From Dactylis glomerata (taxonomy: Eukaryota; Streptophyta; Magnoliopsida; Poales; Poaceae), in the NCBI GenBank assembly GCA_007115705.1, contig QXEO01000237.1, positions 3,100,108-3,164,107 on the forward strand: a stretch of DNA of 64,000 nucleotides, read 5' to 3'. The position numbers were made by a program, and so were the translations under genes. The first letter of the stretch is position 1, and each line of letters opens with the position of its first letter. Under the pieces are notes generated by a model that saw nothing but the letters and a program-made list of their open reading frames with translations, did not search any database and was not told where the DNA came from. Below are positions 30,998 to 43,243 of the stretch, one piece after another.

Positions 30998-31690
30998 TCA
31001 CACCATTGTTGGTGGATACTTCAACATTTTAAAAAGATAAAAGTAAATGGAATTATTGACCATAGATGGAGTGATAAATTTAATGCTTGGGTTGAAATCG
31101 CGAGTCTCATTGAAGTGAAACTTCTAAATAGGAAATTCACATGGGGGTAATAACCAGAAAAACTTAATCATGTCTAACATTGACCAAATTTTATGTACTA
31201 TTGAGTTAGATCAAGTTTTCCCCCATGACTTTATTTAGAGCTCTTCCAAGGCTTGGTAGTGATCACACACCCATTATGTGGAAATCTGGGTGTTTAGTTG
31301 CTCCAAAACATGTCATCTATAGGTTTGTGAAGTGGTTGCTTATGAGAGCTGGGTTTAAAGAACTTGCAATAAAAAATATCCATTGTATGCTAAAAGTAAA
31401 CAATGTAGTTGATATCTGGCAACTAAAACATAGAAGATTTAGGAAGTGGTCCAAAGGTTAGAGTAGGAATATAGAAGATGAACTTCAAAATTTGAAAAAC
31501 AAAAGACCTCATGGAGGAGTATGATAATTTAAACATTAAATCTGAGACAACACAACTTTCTGCCAATGAGCAACAAAGGCTTTAGAATATTTACTCAAAA
31601 TGCACAACCTTTGGCTCAAGCAAGACGTTAAGGCCAAACAAAGATCTAGGGATACAGACATCATAGAAAGGGGTGGTAACACTGCTTGCA
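30998..31690 (+). pseudogene. LINE endonuclease C-terminus and linker
   Basis: Reading begins TIVGGYFNILK, the GGDFN box with Asp changed to Tyr. It continues NRKFTWG, SNIDQILCTIELDQVFP and LGSDHTPIMWKSG (the SDH catalytic motif is intact), then a degraded linker ending RDTDIIERGGNTA near 31685. Several stops are present. The order and motifs identify the plus-strand LINE; activity is impossible. Confidence 0.75.
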
Positions 31691-31870
31691 CTACAATAGA
31701 TTAGGCAGGCAATGGTGGTTATACACGCTGAGGCACATGCCTAATAGCCAAGCTTACGCTGACCTGACAATTTAAAACCCGCTAGGGATAACTGTGTCGG
31801 GAAGGTGTTGAGCTAGTTCTTTTATTGAAGCACTTCGGAAACGCCACGGGGTCTTCATACGCGGTGGACA
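31691..31870. other. Short unassigned stretch
   Basis: Between the end of recognisable LINE sequence and the hAT-like MITE. It starts near a CACTACAA motif (31688-31695) that resembles a CACTA terminus, but no partner end with a 3-bp duplication was found. It has no coding content. Confidence 0.3.
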
Positions 31871-31878
31871 GGGTTAAC

Positions 31879-32534
31879 TCCTAATGTCAATGGGTACCCA
31901 TTACCCGCTTACCCAGCGGTTTTTTACCCATTAGGGTGAGGGTATGGTAGAAAACCTAAACCCATGGGTATGCAAATGGCAAAATATCTCTACCCAATGG
32001 GTATAGTGGGTGCGGGTATAATAATGCATAACCCACACCCGCATATCCACCTACCCGACTATCCTAGAATATGACATGTGGGTCCTTCTTAATAATAGAA
32101 TTTTCCAATAAAAATATCCCTAAAATCTAGTCTAACCTACCTTTTTGACTCCCTAACTTTTTGCGTCCGAATTAAAGAGCCAAATTAAACACCATATCTT
32201 TTCCCCTCCCGAGGTCCCCAAATTCTTCTTCTTTCGCTATACCGTAACGCATTTTTGTTATGACTGAAATTTGAACTAAATATGTGTGCTATTTTGTTGG
32301 ATGAATGATATATATCTTGATAGTTTACTTATATGTTGTGATATTATATTTTCTTGTTGTGTTGTTCCTGGGTGGGTATTACCCACGGGTTTTTTTACCC
32401 GGGCGGGTGTGGGTATGGGACAAAATGTATACCCACGTGTGGGTGCGGGTGTGGGTAGTGAGTAAGATTTTAGGACATGGGTGCGGGTTTGATTAGGCTA
32501 TACCCGCAGCCAATGGGGGCAGGTGCCATCAGTA
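31879..32534. mobile_element. Candidate hAT-type MITE
   Basis: An 8-bp (possibly 9-bp) duplication GGGTTAAC flanks about 656 bp (31871-31878 and 32535-32542). The ends are imperfectly inverted (TCCTAATGTCAAT versus TACTGATGGCACC, 9 of 13). Subterminal regions are rich in ACCCA/TGGGT and CCCG/CGGG motifs in opposite orientation on the two sides, as in many hAT elements. No protein is encoded. Confidence 0.55.
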
Positions 32535-32542
32535 GGGTTAAC

Positions 32543-35219
32543 GCTGCATTACATGGACTAGCGGTGCACATTATATGTCGTGCCATTAGTGCTACCATGG
32601 CACTGCATAGTGGCCCTTATTGTGTCTATCGGTGCATGTTTTTGTGCAGAACAATTCATAATCTAGCACATAATATAATATAATATAATATAATATAATA
32701 TATAAATTAGATAATACATAGAAACTTATAGCACACAATATATAATTCATAACACACACAGAGCACAATAATACACTTAGGTCACACGCAAAGTACTTCA
32801 CCCTAGTCTCAAGTTCACCTAAATCTTGAAAATATCTAGAAAACAACTAAATTCATACTCAATGACTAAGATTTTTATGCACTTTCATGGCCAAAATAGT
32901 CCTCCTTTGCTTCAAACTTGATAATACAAATATCCCCTTCCTGCAACTTCTGTTGAACAACATAGTCAGCTCATTTGGAGGTTACAGTATTGTTATTTCC
33001 ATGCTCCATGTGAACATCTCTCCAGTGGTATCTTTGCCAGATGAGCATGTGACTTCGTCTTCACAAATGTGGGGCATGAGAAACATGTGGGAGAAATGGC
33101 ATGCAAACTACTGCATATGAAGAAAGAAATGTTACTAGTTGCAGTAAGTGCGAACAGTAGTATTAGTGTATGCAACAACATGGTTGTATTTCAAAGAAAT
33201 TAAAACTAACATCATTTTTTCCAAATGGTAACCTTGTTAAATGTTCATGGTGCAGAGGTAGTAAGGGATCTGGGGACTCTATGTTTTGTTTAACTACTTC
33301 AGATATCTCCCTCCTGATAGTAAAATGACACTATTGCCAAATATATATCGAAGGTTTTACTTGTCTGCAGATCAGGAATAAAAAGGTGAAACTAAATTAT
33401 ATTAGTAGACATATAATTATATTAGTTGACTTACACTAATACGTGATCAGGTTTCACTAGTTTACCTAGCATAGTGGAGGGCACACACGAACGATAACAA
33501 GATATATTCTCACGATTGTACTTCGCGTTGTCCATAGCTAGTTAGTTTAATGAGATTGTAAAAATATCAGAAGCAGCTGGCATTTTCATCGGCCAACTAA
33601 ACTAACTACGTTATTCGACTGGGAATTAGTAACACAGCCAAAGAAGTACTACAAAGTTTCCTGATATGTTAGAACATACGGAGTCCAAAGAAGTACTACT
33701 CCTACCTACGTTTCAAATGGCCTAAGGAGTGGTATCTTAGCAACTGAGATTATACCAGTATGGCCAGAGGTGTGCTCGAGGTCAAAGAGTAGGGTCGATA
33801 CACATACACCTGTTCTACCGGTGCAATGTAGCTAAATAGATTTGGCTTGGGACGCGATTGTTAGCTCGCATTCCTTTTTTGGATATCGGGGCAGGCGCTG
33901 GCGGGCTATGATCGCATGATACAGGCCAAAAGTCAATTTTACCGTTTTGTTTGATAGCCAATGTCGCACTGTGTGTATACTCTTGTGTAGTCTTACCTCT
34001 TATTCATGTAGTGGCCTTACCACACACCACCGTAGCTCAAACTGGCAGCACCACTTCTTCCTCCTCTCGTCGCTGCAGGGCAGAGGCCGGGCAGACGACA
34101 CTATGACACCGCTCGTCGCTGGTAACCACCGAAGCGGGCGAGTCCATCGTGCCGCATTGCCGCTCGCCGCCCGTCGATGAAGCCGGTTATTCTGTCGCAC
34201 CGCGCCGTACCCGAACGATCTACGCGACAACGTCGAGCATGAAGACGAAGAGTGTGAGATTGAGAGGAGACTGGAGACGATACCGAGGCTGTTAAAGAAG
34301 GCGATGCAAGCCGTGGCAGCGAATATGAGCGCTTGGCGCGCATAGTGAAAGCACAAGAGCACCTTAGTTTTACACCAGAGGTTGAACAGACATACACCTT
34401 GCAGTATACAAGGGCGATGTATCTCAACTTATCTATGATTACCAAAACAAAAAACTTACAGCACAAGAGTTCTCTGAACCAATGCGGTGAAGCTACTCGC
34501 CAAAGGAAATTTCAAACAGTTGATCATGTGCGGTAAATTTGACAAAATTTGGTCAAAACACTTTTAAACGCAAACACGAAATTGAAGGTTTACACCAAAA
34601 GAAACTCGAAACCGATAGTCAGAATGGATTCACCTCATCGAGATGCATCTTTTTTATGTAGATGCCATATTTAAACAAACCATAGTTGTGCCAATAAAGA
34701 AGGCTTGGCAAGCAGTTTTAGGAGAGTGGAGGAAGTAAAGCTCATGTATTCCTCACAGGCTCCATGGAAACACCCGATTCAAGCTTACCTGAGAGCTTGG
34801 CCCATAATTATTTTGAGGTGCGTGCGGGTCAAAATTTAGAGGGAGTCTGGTATCCAACCAACTGATTTTTTGCTTCTTGGAGCCTGTTTTTAGAGGTGGT
34901 GCGACTTACCAATCGCGTCCTTATTATTCCTAGTTTTTTTGTATTGATTTGGACCGTGAGTACTTTTCCATTGCCAAATTCTATGTAGCTAACAAAAGAC
35001 ATGCTGTCCTTAATTCAGTTTGTCCTGCTGCCTTATGGACCCTTTGGAAATTCTATGTCCTTAAATTCAGTTTGCATAATATTCCAACTAGAGATGTGAA
35101 ATTCGCCTAGCAACGTGTACGAGGGTGGGTGCTCGGCAACGTTTTACCTCTCCTACTGTGCACTGTGTGTTGTGTCTAGAGAACGCCAGGCCATAGACAA
35201 GCAACGTGCTCCGTTTCAC
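32543..35219. other. Unrecognised AT-rich intergenic sequence
   Basis: No gene or complete element was identified. It contains a pentanucleotide microsatellite at 32671-32702. Open frames here are short and carry no recognisable motif. The left part (32543-32640) resembles GGTGCAC-rich subterminal CACTA sequence, but this is not proven. Confidence 0.4.
32671..32702. repeat. (TAATA)n microsatellite
   Basis: About six tandem copies of TAATA, then ATATAAAT. It is a pure AT pentanucleotide repeat. Confidence 0.9.
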
Positions 35220-35456
35220 GGTAGTATTTGCTCAAACGGCGACCGACACAAGCGATTTTGAGGCTGTTTGGGGATACTGAATTCCGTATGAGGGCGGCGG
35301 TTTCCCAGCCACAACCCCCAAACGCCGCCCCAAAAGTCCAAAGCGGCCCAAAGAAGTTCGGTCCAAAAAGTTCAGATTTTATCATTTCTGCCGCGAGTTC
35401 CCATACCCGCCACAAAATATAGCCGCAATAAACGTGCATATGACAACATCGTGAAA

Positions 35457-36935
35457 TCAAATGTCAAACATCTCCTCCACTTCGTCATCGCGTCCACCGG
35501 TCGGTGTTGCACCGTTTTGTGTCTCAGGTGGGTTCGGCGCTGGCGTCGTGGTCGCCGGAGGAGGCCTCATCTCGGCTAAGATGATGTCGCACTGCGCCTT
35601 GTGCCACGGCTTCACCTTGGCGCACATCGACAATGTATCAGCGGTCAAGAGCGCCAGGTGCTCATTCCTTTTGATCACGGCGATATTGGTCTTGAGGAGG
35701 TCGATATTCACCTCTTGTTTCTTAAACATATTGTCCCATCGTGTGTCGAACTTGACCTTCCTTGCCGCCTCCTTCTCCTCCCTCGCCGCGTAGTTTGTCG
35801 CCACACCGGCAGTGCACTTCTCTATGCTTGATTGCAAACGTTCCATTGCCGGCGCGTCTTCTTGTGCTTGCTTTGCTTTCTTGTTCCCCGTCTTTTGGCG
35901 CCCTTGCCCGGTAGCCGGCAAGGATGCGGTAGGGTCGAAGGTGACGTCTTTTCCCTTCCCAAGCGATGCCCTCACCATCGCCCACTTGTCACATTTCTCG
36001 ATCCTTTTGAAGACATGGATGAACTTGAATTTGACGTCTTCATTGTCGGCGCGGTACATTTTGAACATCTTGAGCATCTACAACAAGAACATGGCCGCAA
36101 TACAACATTATGAGAACAAATGCAAATGCCAACCGGCGAGCAAAGGGGCGTGGCTTACTAGATCTTCGATGCATGTTCCGCTTTCTTGCCGATCCATGAC
36201 CTCTTGTTGGATTCCATGCCACTTGTTGCAAGCTTGTTGGATGATTCCCCAATGATGAGACATCCCGGAAGGGTTGCGACCCATGTGCATTTTGTTGAAC
36301 GTGGGATCCATGAGCTTGTGTTCATCGAACGACACCTTCACCCTCTCCCAATATGTGTTCGAGTTTTGATTTGCGCCGGAGATAGGGTCAATGCTCACCG
36401 TCTTCCATGCCTCGGCGAGGCATTCATCCTCCAATGATCGCCACTTTGGACCGCGGCTGCCTCCTCCCTTCTTGGGCGCCGCCTTCTTCTTCCCCTTCGC
36501 CGCGGGCGCGGGCGCGGGCGAGGCCGCGGCGGCGACAACCGGCTCATCATCCTCCTCGTACTCGCCGCCTTCTTCCACAACCTCATCTTCTTCGTTGACG
36601 ACGGTCTCGCCTTCCTCCTGGGTGTACGCGTCGTCGTCCGCCGAGCCATCGTTGATGATGTGGTGCATGGCATCGTCGCCCATTCCACCGAACACACTGC
36701 GGGCGTCCTGGCCGGCGACGCCGAAGTAGGCCGACGAGGAGGGCGACATGCATTCTTGTCCTGCGTGGCAGACGGGGACGCGGTGATGGGCGGGCGAGGA
36801 CCCGTTGAGGTTGATGCCACCCGGCGGGAAGGTTTTCAGATCGCTGTTGAAGCCACCATGATGCGGGTCTGGCGGCATGAAAAAGGAGTTGGGATTGAAT
36901 CCACCGTGCGGTTCGCCATCCGGGTACTCTCCCAA
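35457..36935 (-). CDS. Harbinger-type Myb/SANT-like ORF1 protein (two exons)
   Basis: Exon 1 (36935-36159) and exon 2 (36077-35457) are joined across an 81-bp intron with donor CTA^GTAAGC and acceptor TTGTAG^ATG. This gives a continuous reading (...CIEDL-MLKMFKMYRADN...) of about 465 residues. Exon 1 has an acidic/basic low-complexity part, then a trihelix/Myb-like domain (RGPKWRSLEDECLAEAWKTV ... YWERVKVSFDEH ... MSHHWGIIQQACNKW). Exon 2 has the NAM-associated-type C-terminus (FKFIHVFKRIEKCDKW..., then a coiled region). In Harbinger elements this protein binds the transposase and DNA. An upstream minus frame (37232-36984, KKSRVEKQWPEGMSNTAWATNFARW) looks like more of the same protein behind a stop, so the gene may be frameshifted or have another start. 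It could also be a domesticated host copy. Confidence 0.6.
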
Positions 36936-36983
36936 AGAGGGAGACGGTGAGAACCTAGACAGGGGCGTGTACGCATGCCCCTC

Positions 36984-37232
36984 TTAGAATGTCGCCAGAG
37001 AAGAAGGCGACAAGCTCATCGGAGAAGAGACGCTACCTTGGGTCCCGAAGACGTCGGGGTGGTGAGGCGGGCCGTAAGCTGCAGCCGCCACCGCAGCTGC
37101 TTTCTTCATCCTCGCCACCGCCTCCCGCTTGCGCCGGTCCTGGTTCACGACAGCCCACCGTGCGAAATTTGTCGCCCAGGCCGTGTTCGACATCCCCTCG
37201 GGCCACTGTTTTTCCACCCGCGACTTTTTCAT
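36984..37232 (-). pseudogene. Upstream fragment of the Harbinger ORF1 region
   Basis: 82 codons (MKKSRVEKQWPEGMSNTAWATNFARWAVVNQDRRKREAVARMKKAAAVAAAAYGPP..., shown in parts) end in a stop about 50 bp before the main ORF. The RRKREA-type basic/alanine-rich segment is often found beside these Myb/SANT-like transposon proteins. It probably once belonged to the same or a neighbouring coding unit. No independent function is assigned. Confidence 0.4.
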
Positions 37233-37625
37233 CGTCGGGGGAAGCCGTCGTCGTCGTTGTTCCTGGGAAGGACGAATTTCCTGGGCGGCATCATGGCGGT
37301 GTGGTACGGGTCGAGCGACGGCGGCGATGTGTCTGGCGGCTGGATGGGGGAGAAATGGCGGGAGAATGGCTGGGACGCGGCTGGATGGGGATGAAATGGA
37401 GGGAAACTAGCCTTGTCTCACCGACATTTATGGCTTACCCGCTTTTCGTCTTGAGCCGGTGTCCCCGCTCCCCCCCCCCCTCCCCCTGTGGACTAGGCAT
37501 GGCCTGGGTACGTCGAATGAAAATTATGTCCCTCCTAAACCAAAATTGCGTTTGAAGAAATCAACTGGACGAGATTTTAAACGCCAACGTCTCCAAACAG
37601 CGTTTGTGGGGGCGTTGGGACGGGA

Positions 37626-38494
37626 GGCGAGTGGAGAAGCTCTCACGGGCCTGCGGAAACAAGCAGTGGTCGACCTGAAGACGCCGGCGAACCGGCCGCT
37701 GCACACGAGCACGGAGAGATCGAGCTGGATACGGTCTGCGCTGCGCGGTGCAGGTGCCGGCCGGTCTCCCAAAACGGCGAGAGCTTCTTCTCGATCCGTG
37801 CGCGCGCAGCGCGCTCCAGCTCCATCCATGTCCACGACTTCACCAGTAGGATAGCCTAGCCCTAGCGGCACTGTTGCTGCATACAGTAGAGGACATATGT
37901 TACGTGTAGGCAGTCCTCCCCCGTGCGTGCAGCAGGAAGAAAGCATGGCCCCTCCATCTCCCTTCCCTAGCAGAAACAGCAGGGAGCCTACCCCGTGCCT
38001 AGGCTGCACAGGACTGTCCTTCCGTCCGGCCGTCGGCAGACCAAGCGGACGCCTTCTTTCCTCGCTTTGACCTCCTCTCTCCTCTCTCCACCGTACTCCA
38101 TTGGAAGGATGGATGGAGCAAGGTCTGCATTGGTCGTCAACACAGCAGAGTGAATGTGGATCGACGTGCTCGTGGGGACAAAACGTAGGATCTGCCGACG
38201 CGACTTGACATGCCCCTCTCTCTATCTCTAGCCTGCCTACTTGGACGCATTGCGCCCTCCCTGGGCAGCTTTTCCATTCAATCACTTGGGCCATCCTCCT
38301 CTCAGCTGTCCAGCGACCATTGCCCATTGGTTGGATGGATGGATGGATGTCGTGTCAGTCTCAGTCTACCTCCCTCTTCCGTTGCCTTCTTTTTGGACAA
38401 TGTCGCCTAGACATTTGACCGATCTCAGCAAGTCTTCATTGGTTCAGCTGCACATGCGACATATTTTTTCTTTCAGAGCAGACTCAAGGAAACT
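37626..38494. other. Unassigned GC-rich to mixed sequence
   Basis: No gene is recognised. A 268-codon minus-strand frame crosses it (38327-37524) but has no domain and ends inside the Harbinger flank. A short (ATGG)n run lies near 38333-38348. Confidence 0.4.
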
Positions 38495-38892
38495 CAAAAC
38501 GTAGACCAAGGTATACGTAGCCCTTTATTTTAAACCTTTCAAAATTTAAAATGTATAGTTTCAAAAAAATTCAAAATAAATTTTTTGAGATAAGCAATGT
38601 TGAATACTACAAACCATGCAAAGTCGATATAAAATAGTTTATATTTTAGGTTACACAAAAATAATAAATTCTGACATATATTATATAATGAACAATATAC
38701 ATTTCAACACTATATAATTTTGTTAAAATTTATCATTTTTATGTAGCCTAGAATATAAAGAATTTCATATTAAAATTTTACATGTTTGTAGAATTCATCA
38801 TTAGCTATCTCTAGATTGTATTTTTAAAACTTTGAATTATAAATTTTAAATATTTGAAGATAAAGGGCTACATGTAGCATGGTCTATGTTTT
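38495..38892. mobile_element. Long-TIR MITE
   Basis: The ends form a long imperfect inverted repeat. The left AAAACGTAGACCA...GTAGCCCTTTAT (38497-38526) pairs with the right ATAAAGGGCTACATGTAGC...GGTCTATGTTTTT (about 38860-38892). Similarity continues inward for about 100 bp through AT-rich sequence. The interior is non-coding. Superfamily is uncertain (foldback or Mutator-like is possible) because no clear duplication is visible. Confidence 0.7.
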
Positions 38893-39162
38893 TCCACACT
38901 CACTCATGCAAGCCATATCATTCTTATCAGTTTTTTTAAAACAAGTCAAAAGACTTGTCATTTTCATTAATAAAGCAGACGCATAGAGCTGACTTGTTTA
39001 TTAGTGGAAACTGACAAAAAATTGTCACAAGCATCCTCGACGACCGTTATGGAACACGACCGTCGCGAGGACGTACTCAGACTTCTGGCTGCCTACCCAC
39101 AGAATCTCCTCAAAGATCAAGTCGGTCTATCCAAACGGATGTCTCCTCAAGTAGAGGCTGAC
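38893..39162. other. Unassigned sequence left of element E
   Basis: Low-copy-looking sequence with no recognisable gene. CTGAC (39158-39162) lies directly before the LTR and would be the left duplication of element E; the right partner is not in the window because E's 3' LTR is truncated. Confidence 0.4.
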
Positions 39163-42100
39163 TGTAACATCCCAAGATTTATCAAATTTTGGAGTGAAAT
39201 TTTTGTGCTTGTTTTGTTTGAGTTGATTAAAATTTTATAGGGATTTAAAACTTTTTGAGTTTATTTAAAAGCTTTATAATAAAAACTATTTTAAACTTTT
39301 ATTGTTTCTTGAAGAACTTCTTTGAGAAAAGGAAATTTTTCCAAAGTGTTATTTTGCATTCAATTCTATGCAAGCATGCTTGCAAAGGAATGATTTACAA
39401 AACGTGTTATGTTTAATAAAGGTTGCAATTTCAAAAACTAAGTTTGAAAAATGAATTTCAAATATTATTTTATAAAGCATTTTCTCTAAATTTAAAAGAG
39501 ACTATTTTCAAACCCTAATTCTATTTTTGCAATATGCAAGTAAAACCTTTTATTCAGCTTATAAAGTTTTATTCAAAAATCATGTTTTGATTTGAAAACT
39601 TGTAGGTTACTGTTTTAAGAGACTGTATGGGATTTTATGAAATTTTTCTGCCTTGGTTTGAGTGGATTTGAATTGGTTTTGAAAAAGTTACAAAATAAAA
39701 GAGAAAACAGAAAAGGAAAAAGAAAAGAACAAAAAAAAGAAAAAGGCTGCGGGGCAACCTTTCAGCCCAAGCCGAAAGGCAGCCCACGGCCTATCTCCGC
39801 TCTGTTCCGAATCGGTACCCTCTTCCTCTCCTCTCCTTGCTAACGACCGGGCCCCGCCTGTCAGAGCTCCTTCTACCTCTGGGGGGAGCTCCTCCCGATC
39901 ACGACGCCTCTGCAAGCCGTTCGATCGCGCCCCTCGCGAAAACCCTAACCCCTCTCCAAGAATCAGCCACCCTTATAAAACCCCTCGAGCCCCTCTTCCG
40001 TCTCCTCCTTTTTCCCTGCTCAACGCGCCGCCAGGCTGCTCTGATTTCTCATCGAAAATTCGCTAGTGCTGCAGCATAACTCGGCAATTCTGGCGTGACC
40101 AGGTAGCCCCGTGCTCCCTCTCTCCTCCTAACCTTCTCCGCTTCCTCTAGCGCACGCGCTGATGCCTCCCAATCGTTTTAGCTCGTAGAGAATCCGCACA
40201 TTGACGCTTGGCCGAAGCACAACGATGCCGCGATGACCCCAGCCGCCCTTCTCTTCCTCCTTTGGACGCAATCGATGAAGCCGATCACGCAATCGAGCTC
40301 CCCTCATCATGTTGAACGTCGTCCATGCCTTCGTCATCACCGGAGACCACCGGAGCCTCGCTGGAGCTCGATCTCTGGCTGCACCTCGCCGGCGATCACC
40401 AAAACCCTAGCACCCCGATGAGCTTCTCCTTCCATCTCTCTTCTGACCGTTGGATCTAGATCCAAGTGATAGGGTTAGATCACTTATGCGAATCGGTATG
40501 GTCAGATCTGGACCATCCGATCTCCTTTTAATCTAACGGCCCAGAGGTCTAATCCACATGAACCGGTACACACCTATCAGTTTGCAACACGTGTTGAGCC
40601 CCGAGGCAGACCAAATCCAAATTGATTTAAATTCTTTTAAAATATCTGCAAACTTACAAAAATTATATCTTTTGATTCATAGATCCAAAAATTACAAATA
40701 ATATGTCTCTGGAAAGCTAATGAAGTGTAGAATCCAATGGTGCAAAAAAAAATCATAGTTTCAGTAGTCAATTTGAATTCATTTTCAAATTGATTCAAAC
40801 TCATCTGTTTCACTGTTTAATTCATATCTTTTTTTCTATGCATCCAAAAATTACAAATTTATAGTCTTTGGAATCCTCTAATCATGTAGATCAACATAGA
40901 ATCAAGAAATATCAAAGTTGTTACGTGCACACACTTTGTGCATTCAAATCTATCCAAATCACTAATTTGATCGTAATTTGAGTTCTAAAATTTATTTTAG
41001 GATGAATCCAATTGCAGTAGCTTTGTTTTACTATAATCTATTCAGTAGTATTACTTCCCAATTTTTTTGAATCACTTCACAAACATTCAAATTCAAATAT
41101 GAGAATCTGAGTATTTTCTTTCATAGATTTATTCTATTTATTTTCAGCAATGTTTACTTTTCCACTATGGTGAATTCTATGATCATAGCTATCTATCAAA
41201 GATCATCTTGATACCACCTTCACCCATATCATGTCTATATAAGTCTTACTTATCTAGTTCACACCTATTCAAATTACGATTGTGTTATTTGAGTAAAGTA
41301 TGATACATCTCAATCCTATATTCTACTTTTGCTAATGTGGTGTTGTCATAATCTATACCATAGCATATGTTCTTATTCCATGTTTTTCAATGAACCCTTG
41401 AGCCATAATCTCAAATATCATTCATTCTTACCCAATCTTGTGATCTCTTAATCTTGTTCAATTGTATTAAACTATTCAAATTGCAAATGAGTTAATTGAG
41501 TAATTCAATACTTCATAAATCCTTACCTAGTACCTAAGTGTAATATATGTTGTTTATGAATAATTGTTGTCACACTTATTCAATAGTATTGCTATTGCAC
41601 TATTTGACACTTATGTGATCTAATTCACATGAGTCCTACCAAGTTACTTTCATGCTTCTGTAAAGCATAAGTACTTCATCACTCATATAGTTTCAAGTCC
41701 ATTCTTTTCAAATCCATTGATGTTGCCACTCAAACTCTCAAATCTATGTGTTGCAAGCCCAATCAATTGCCATATCTCTTATGTCACAATATCTTAAGAA
41801 GTTTAAAATGTTAAACCAATCCTTTCCATTTGCTTGCCTTGTTTGGTTATGCTTGTATTGTATGGTGTGTTTATGTTGTGCTATTTTTGTGTTATAGCTT
41901 TGTACAGAGAGCTACGTGTTTTGTTGAGAGAACTGAAAGATCTTGGACTTCAAAAAGGTAAGTGACACACATATCTTCTACCCACTTTTACTACTGCATT
42001 AGTGTTTTCAGTAGTATGCATGATAGGTGGAATATTCAATTGTTTACAAAATGCTAGATCCTAGTAGTGTGTAGCTATCCATGAACCCTACCTGTTAGGA

Positions 42101-43240
42101 TGCTAAATACTTTGAAAAATATTGATGCCATGCTATGATCACTTTGTTAAAGTTGTTTTGTGAGCAAAATTAAGAACTTCAACTAAAATGAAACACCTGG
42201 GTGGATTGGTTTGATAAGATGAGGCGAAGAAGGTGGGTTCTGGGGCACATGCCAGGAAGGATGTGTACTCAGGATACTGCTCGGGTTTGCCACTCAGGAA
42301 TAAAGAGGTTACTATGTCTTCCATGTTTTAGAGTACTTGTAGTGCAGCCTTATGACACTATGGGCTCTGTCTTGATTGAGTAGGATTAAGGGTTCAGCCA
42401 TGGGTACTGACAGAGGGTGGTAGCAAAATATAGGGGGCACGGTCAGATCCGTTTGGTTGAATGCTTCTTCTGAAAGGTCTTGTCTCATTTTATTCTATGG
42501 GTAATTGAGTCTTAAGTTGAAAGTGCACAACCCCTGCAGGGTGTCAAATCTAAGTGTTTAGCCGTGTCCTCGGTTATGGACAATTGAGTCCTTGGTCATG
42601 GAATGTACGGAAGAATCTCATCACCATTTCTGAATGCTTTAAAATTTTGACTAGGAACCCATAGGCAGGAGCTCATGGCCATATACTCCGAGTGGTGGTG
42701 GTTGCCGTTGTTCCAATTTTGTTGAGTTTCGCCCAGAAACTACATACCGGCCAGTATGTAATGTACGGGGGTTATCTTGACCCTTATAAATTAAAATTTT
42801 AAAAGAAAGTTTTGCAAAGATTGTAGGATAAAATTAGCTTTATGCAATTTAGCCTATGAGATCCACCAGCCAAATATCATGTAGTATAGTCTTTTCACAA
42901 ATGCCACCAAATATGTGTCATTTGCCAGTACATTGTTGTACTGACCCCTTTGGGGCTGCATATTCAAACGTGCAGGTTTATTTGGATGAGGAACGATTAG
43001 TAGGATCTCGGGTCTACATTCCAATATGTCTGTATGTGGCACGTGATGAAGATGGAGGCTCATTGCTACTATGCTTTATGATGTGTACTCGTAAGGTTGA
43101 AAACCTATGTATCTGGATTTACGTTGTAATATTTGATGCTATTGCAATGATTACTAAATTTTGAACTGTGGTGCTATCAGTGATCCAGGAGGAGCACTTA
43201 ACACAGTAGTTCTGCCTTTTTCTAAAGGCAGGGCGCTACA
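39163..43240 (+). repeat. 5' LTR of element E (4078 bp)
   Basis: It starts TGTAACATCCCAAGATTT and ends GGCGCTACA directly before the primer site. TATAAAA at 39974-39980 is followed by a CT-rich leader, so the start of transcription is expected near 40005. A purine-rich AAAAAGAAAAGG tract lies near 39720. Small GC-rich frames at 39800-40420 recur in the 3' LTR and are not genes. Confidence 0.82.
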
Positions 43241-43243
43241 AAA

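Larger units (their letters stand above)
20058..31690 (+). mobile_element. Second LINE (plus strand), split by element B and a solo LTR
   Basis: Three plus-strand blocks are collinear with a plant LINE. Block one (about 20058-20959) is the ORF1 C-terminus and the beginning of the endonuclease. Block two (29239-29398) and block three (30998-about 31690) are the rest of the endonuclease and the following linker. Sense is restored when element B and the Copia-type LTR are removed. The start is uncertain because it merges with the WOX 3' flank, and the right end fades near 31690. No reverse transcriptase follows, so the element is truncated or deleted there. Confidence 0.7.
35220..37625 (-). mobile_element. 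PIF/Harbinger-type element or fragment (approximate edges)
   Basis: It carries a Harbinger-type ORF1 on the minus strand. Near the edges lie inverted motifs: ACAAGCG...GCTGTTTGGGGA at about 35249-35275, and the complement of ACAAACGCTGTTTGGAGA at about 37593-37612. GC content is much higher than in the neighbours. I found no DDE transposase ORF and no certain 3-bp TTA/TAA duplication, so the limits are a guess. Confidence 0.45.

Noticed and set aside
31688..34013. Possible CACTA transposon between CACTACAA (31688) and TGTAGTG (34007)
   Set aside because: The flanking 3-bp duplications do not match and no transposase was seen; subterminal GGTGCAC motifs alone are too weak.
33947..34536. Open frames with a GC-rich patch around 34060-34320
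   Set aside because: Frames are short, overlap on both strands and show no recognisable motif or splice-consistent extension.
37524..38327. 268-codon minus-strand frame
   Set aside because: No domain, composition driven by GC content, and it crosses the Harbinger flank; start and end look arbitrary.
39637..40421. Small GC-rich frames in element E's LTR, some also at 56207-56727
   Set aside because: They coincide with the LTR leader region in both copies and differ in frame between them.
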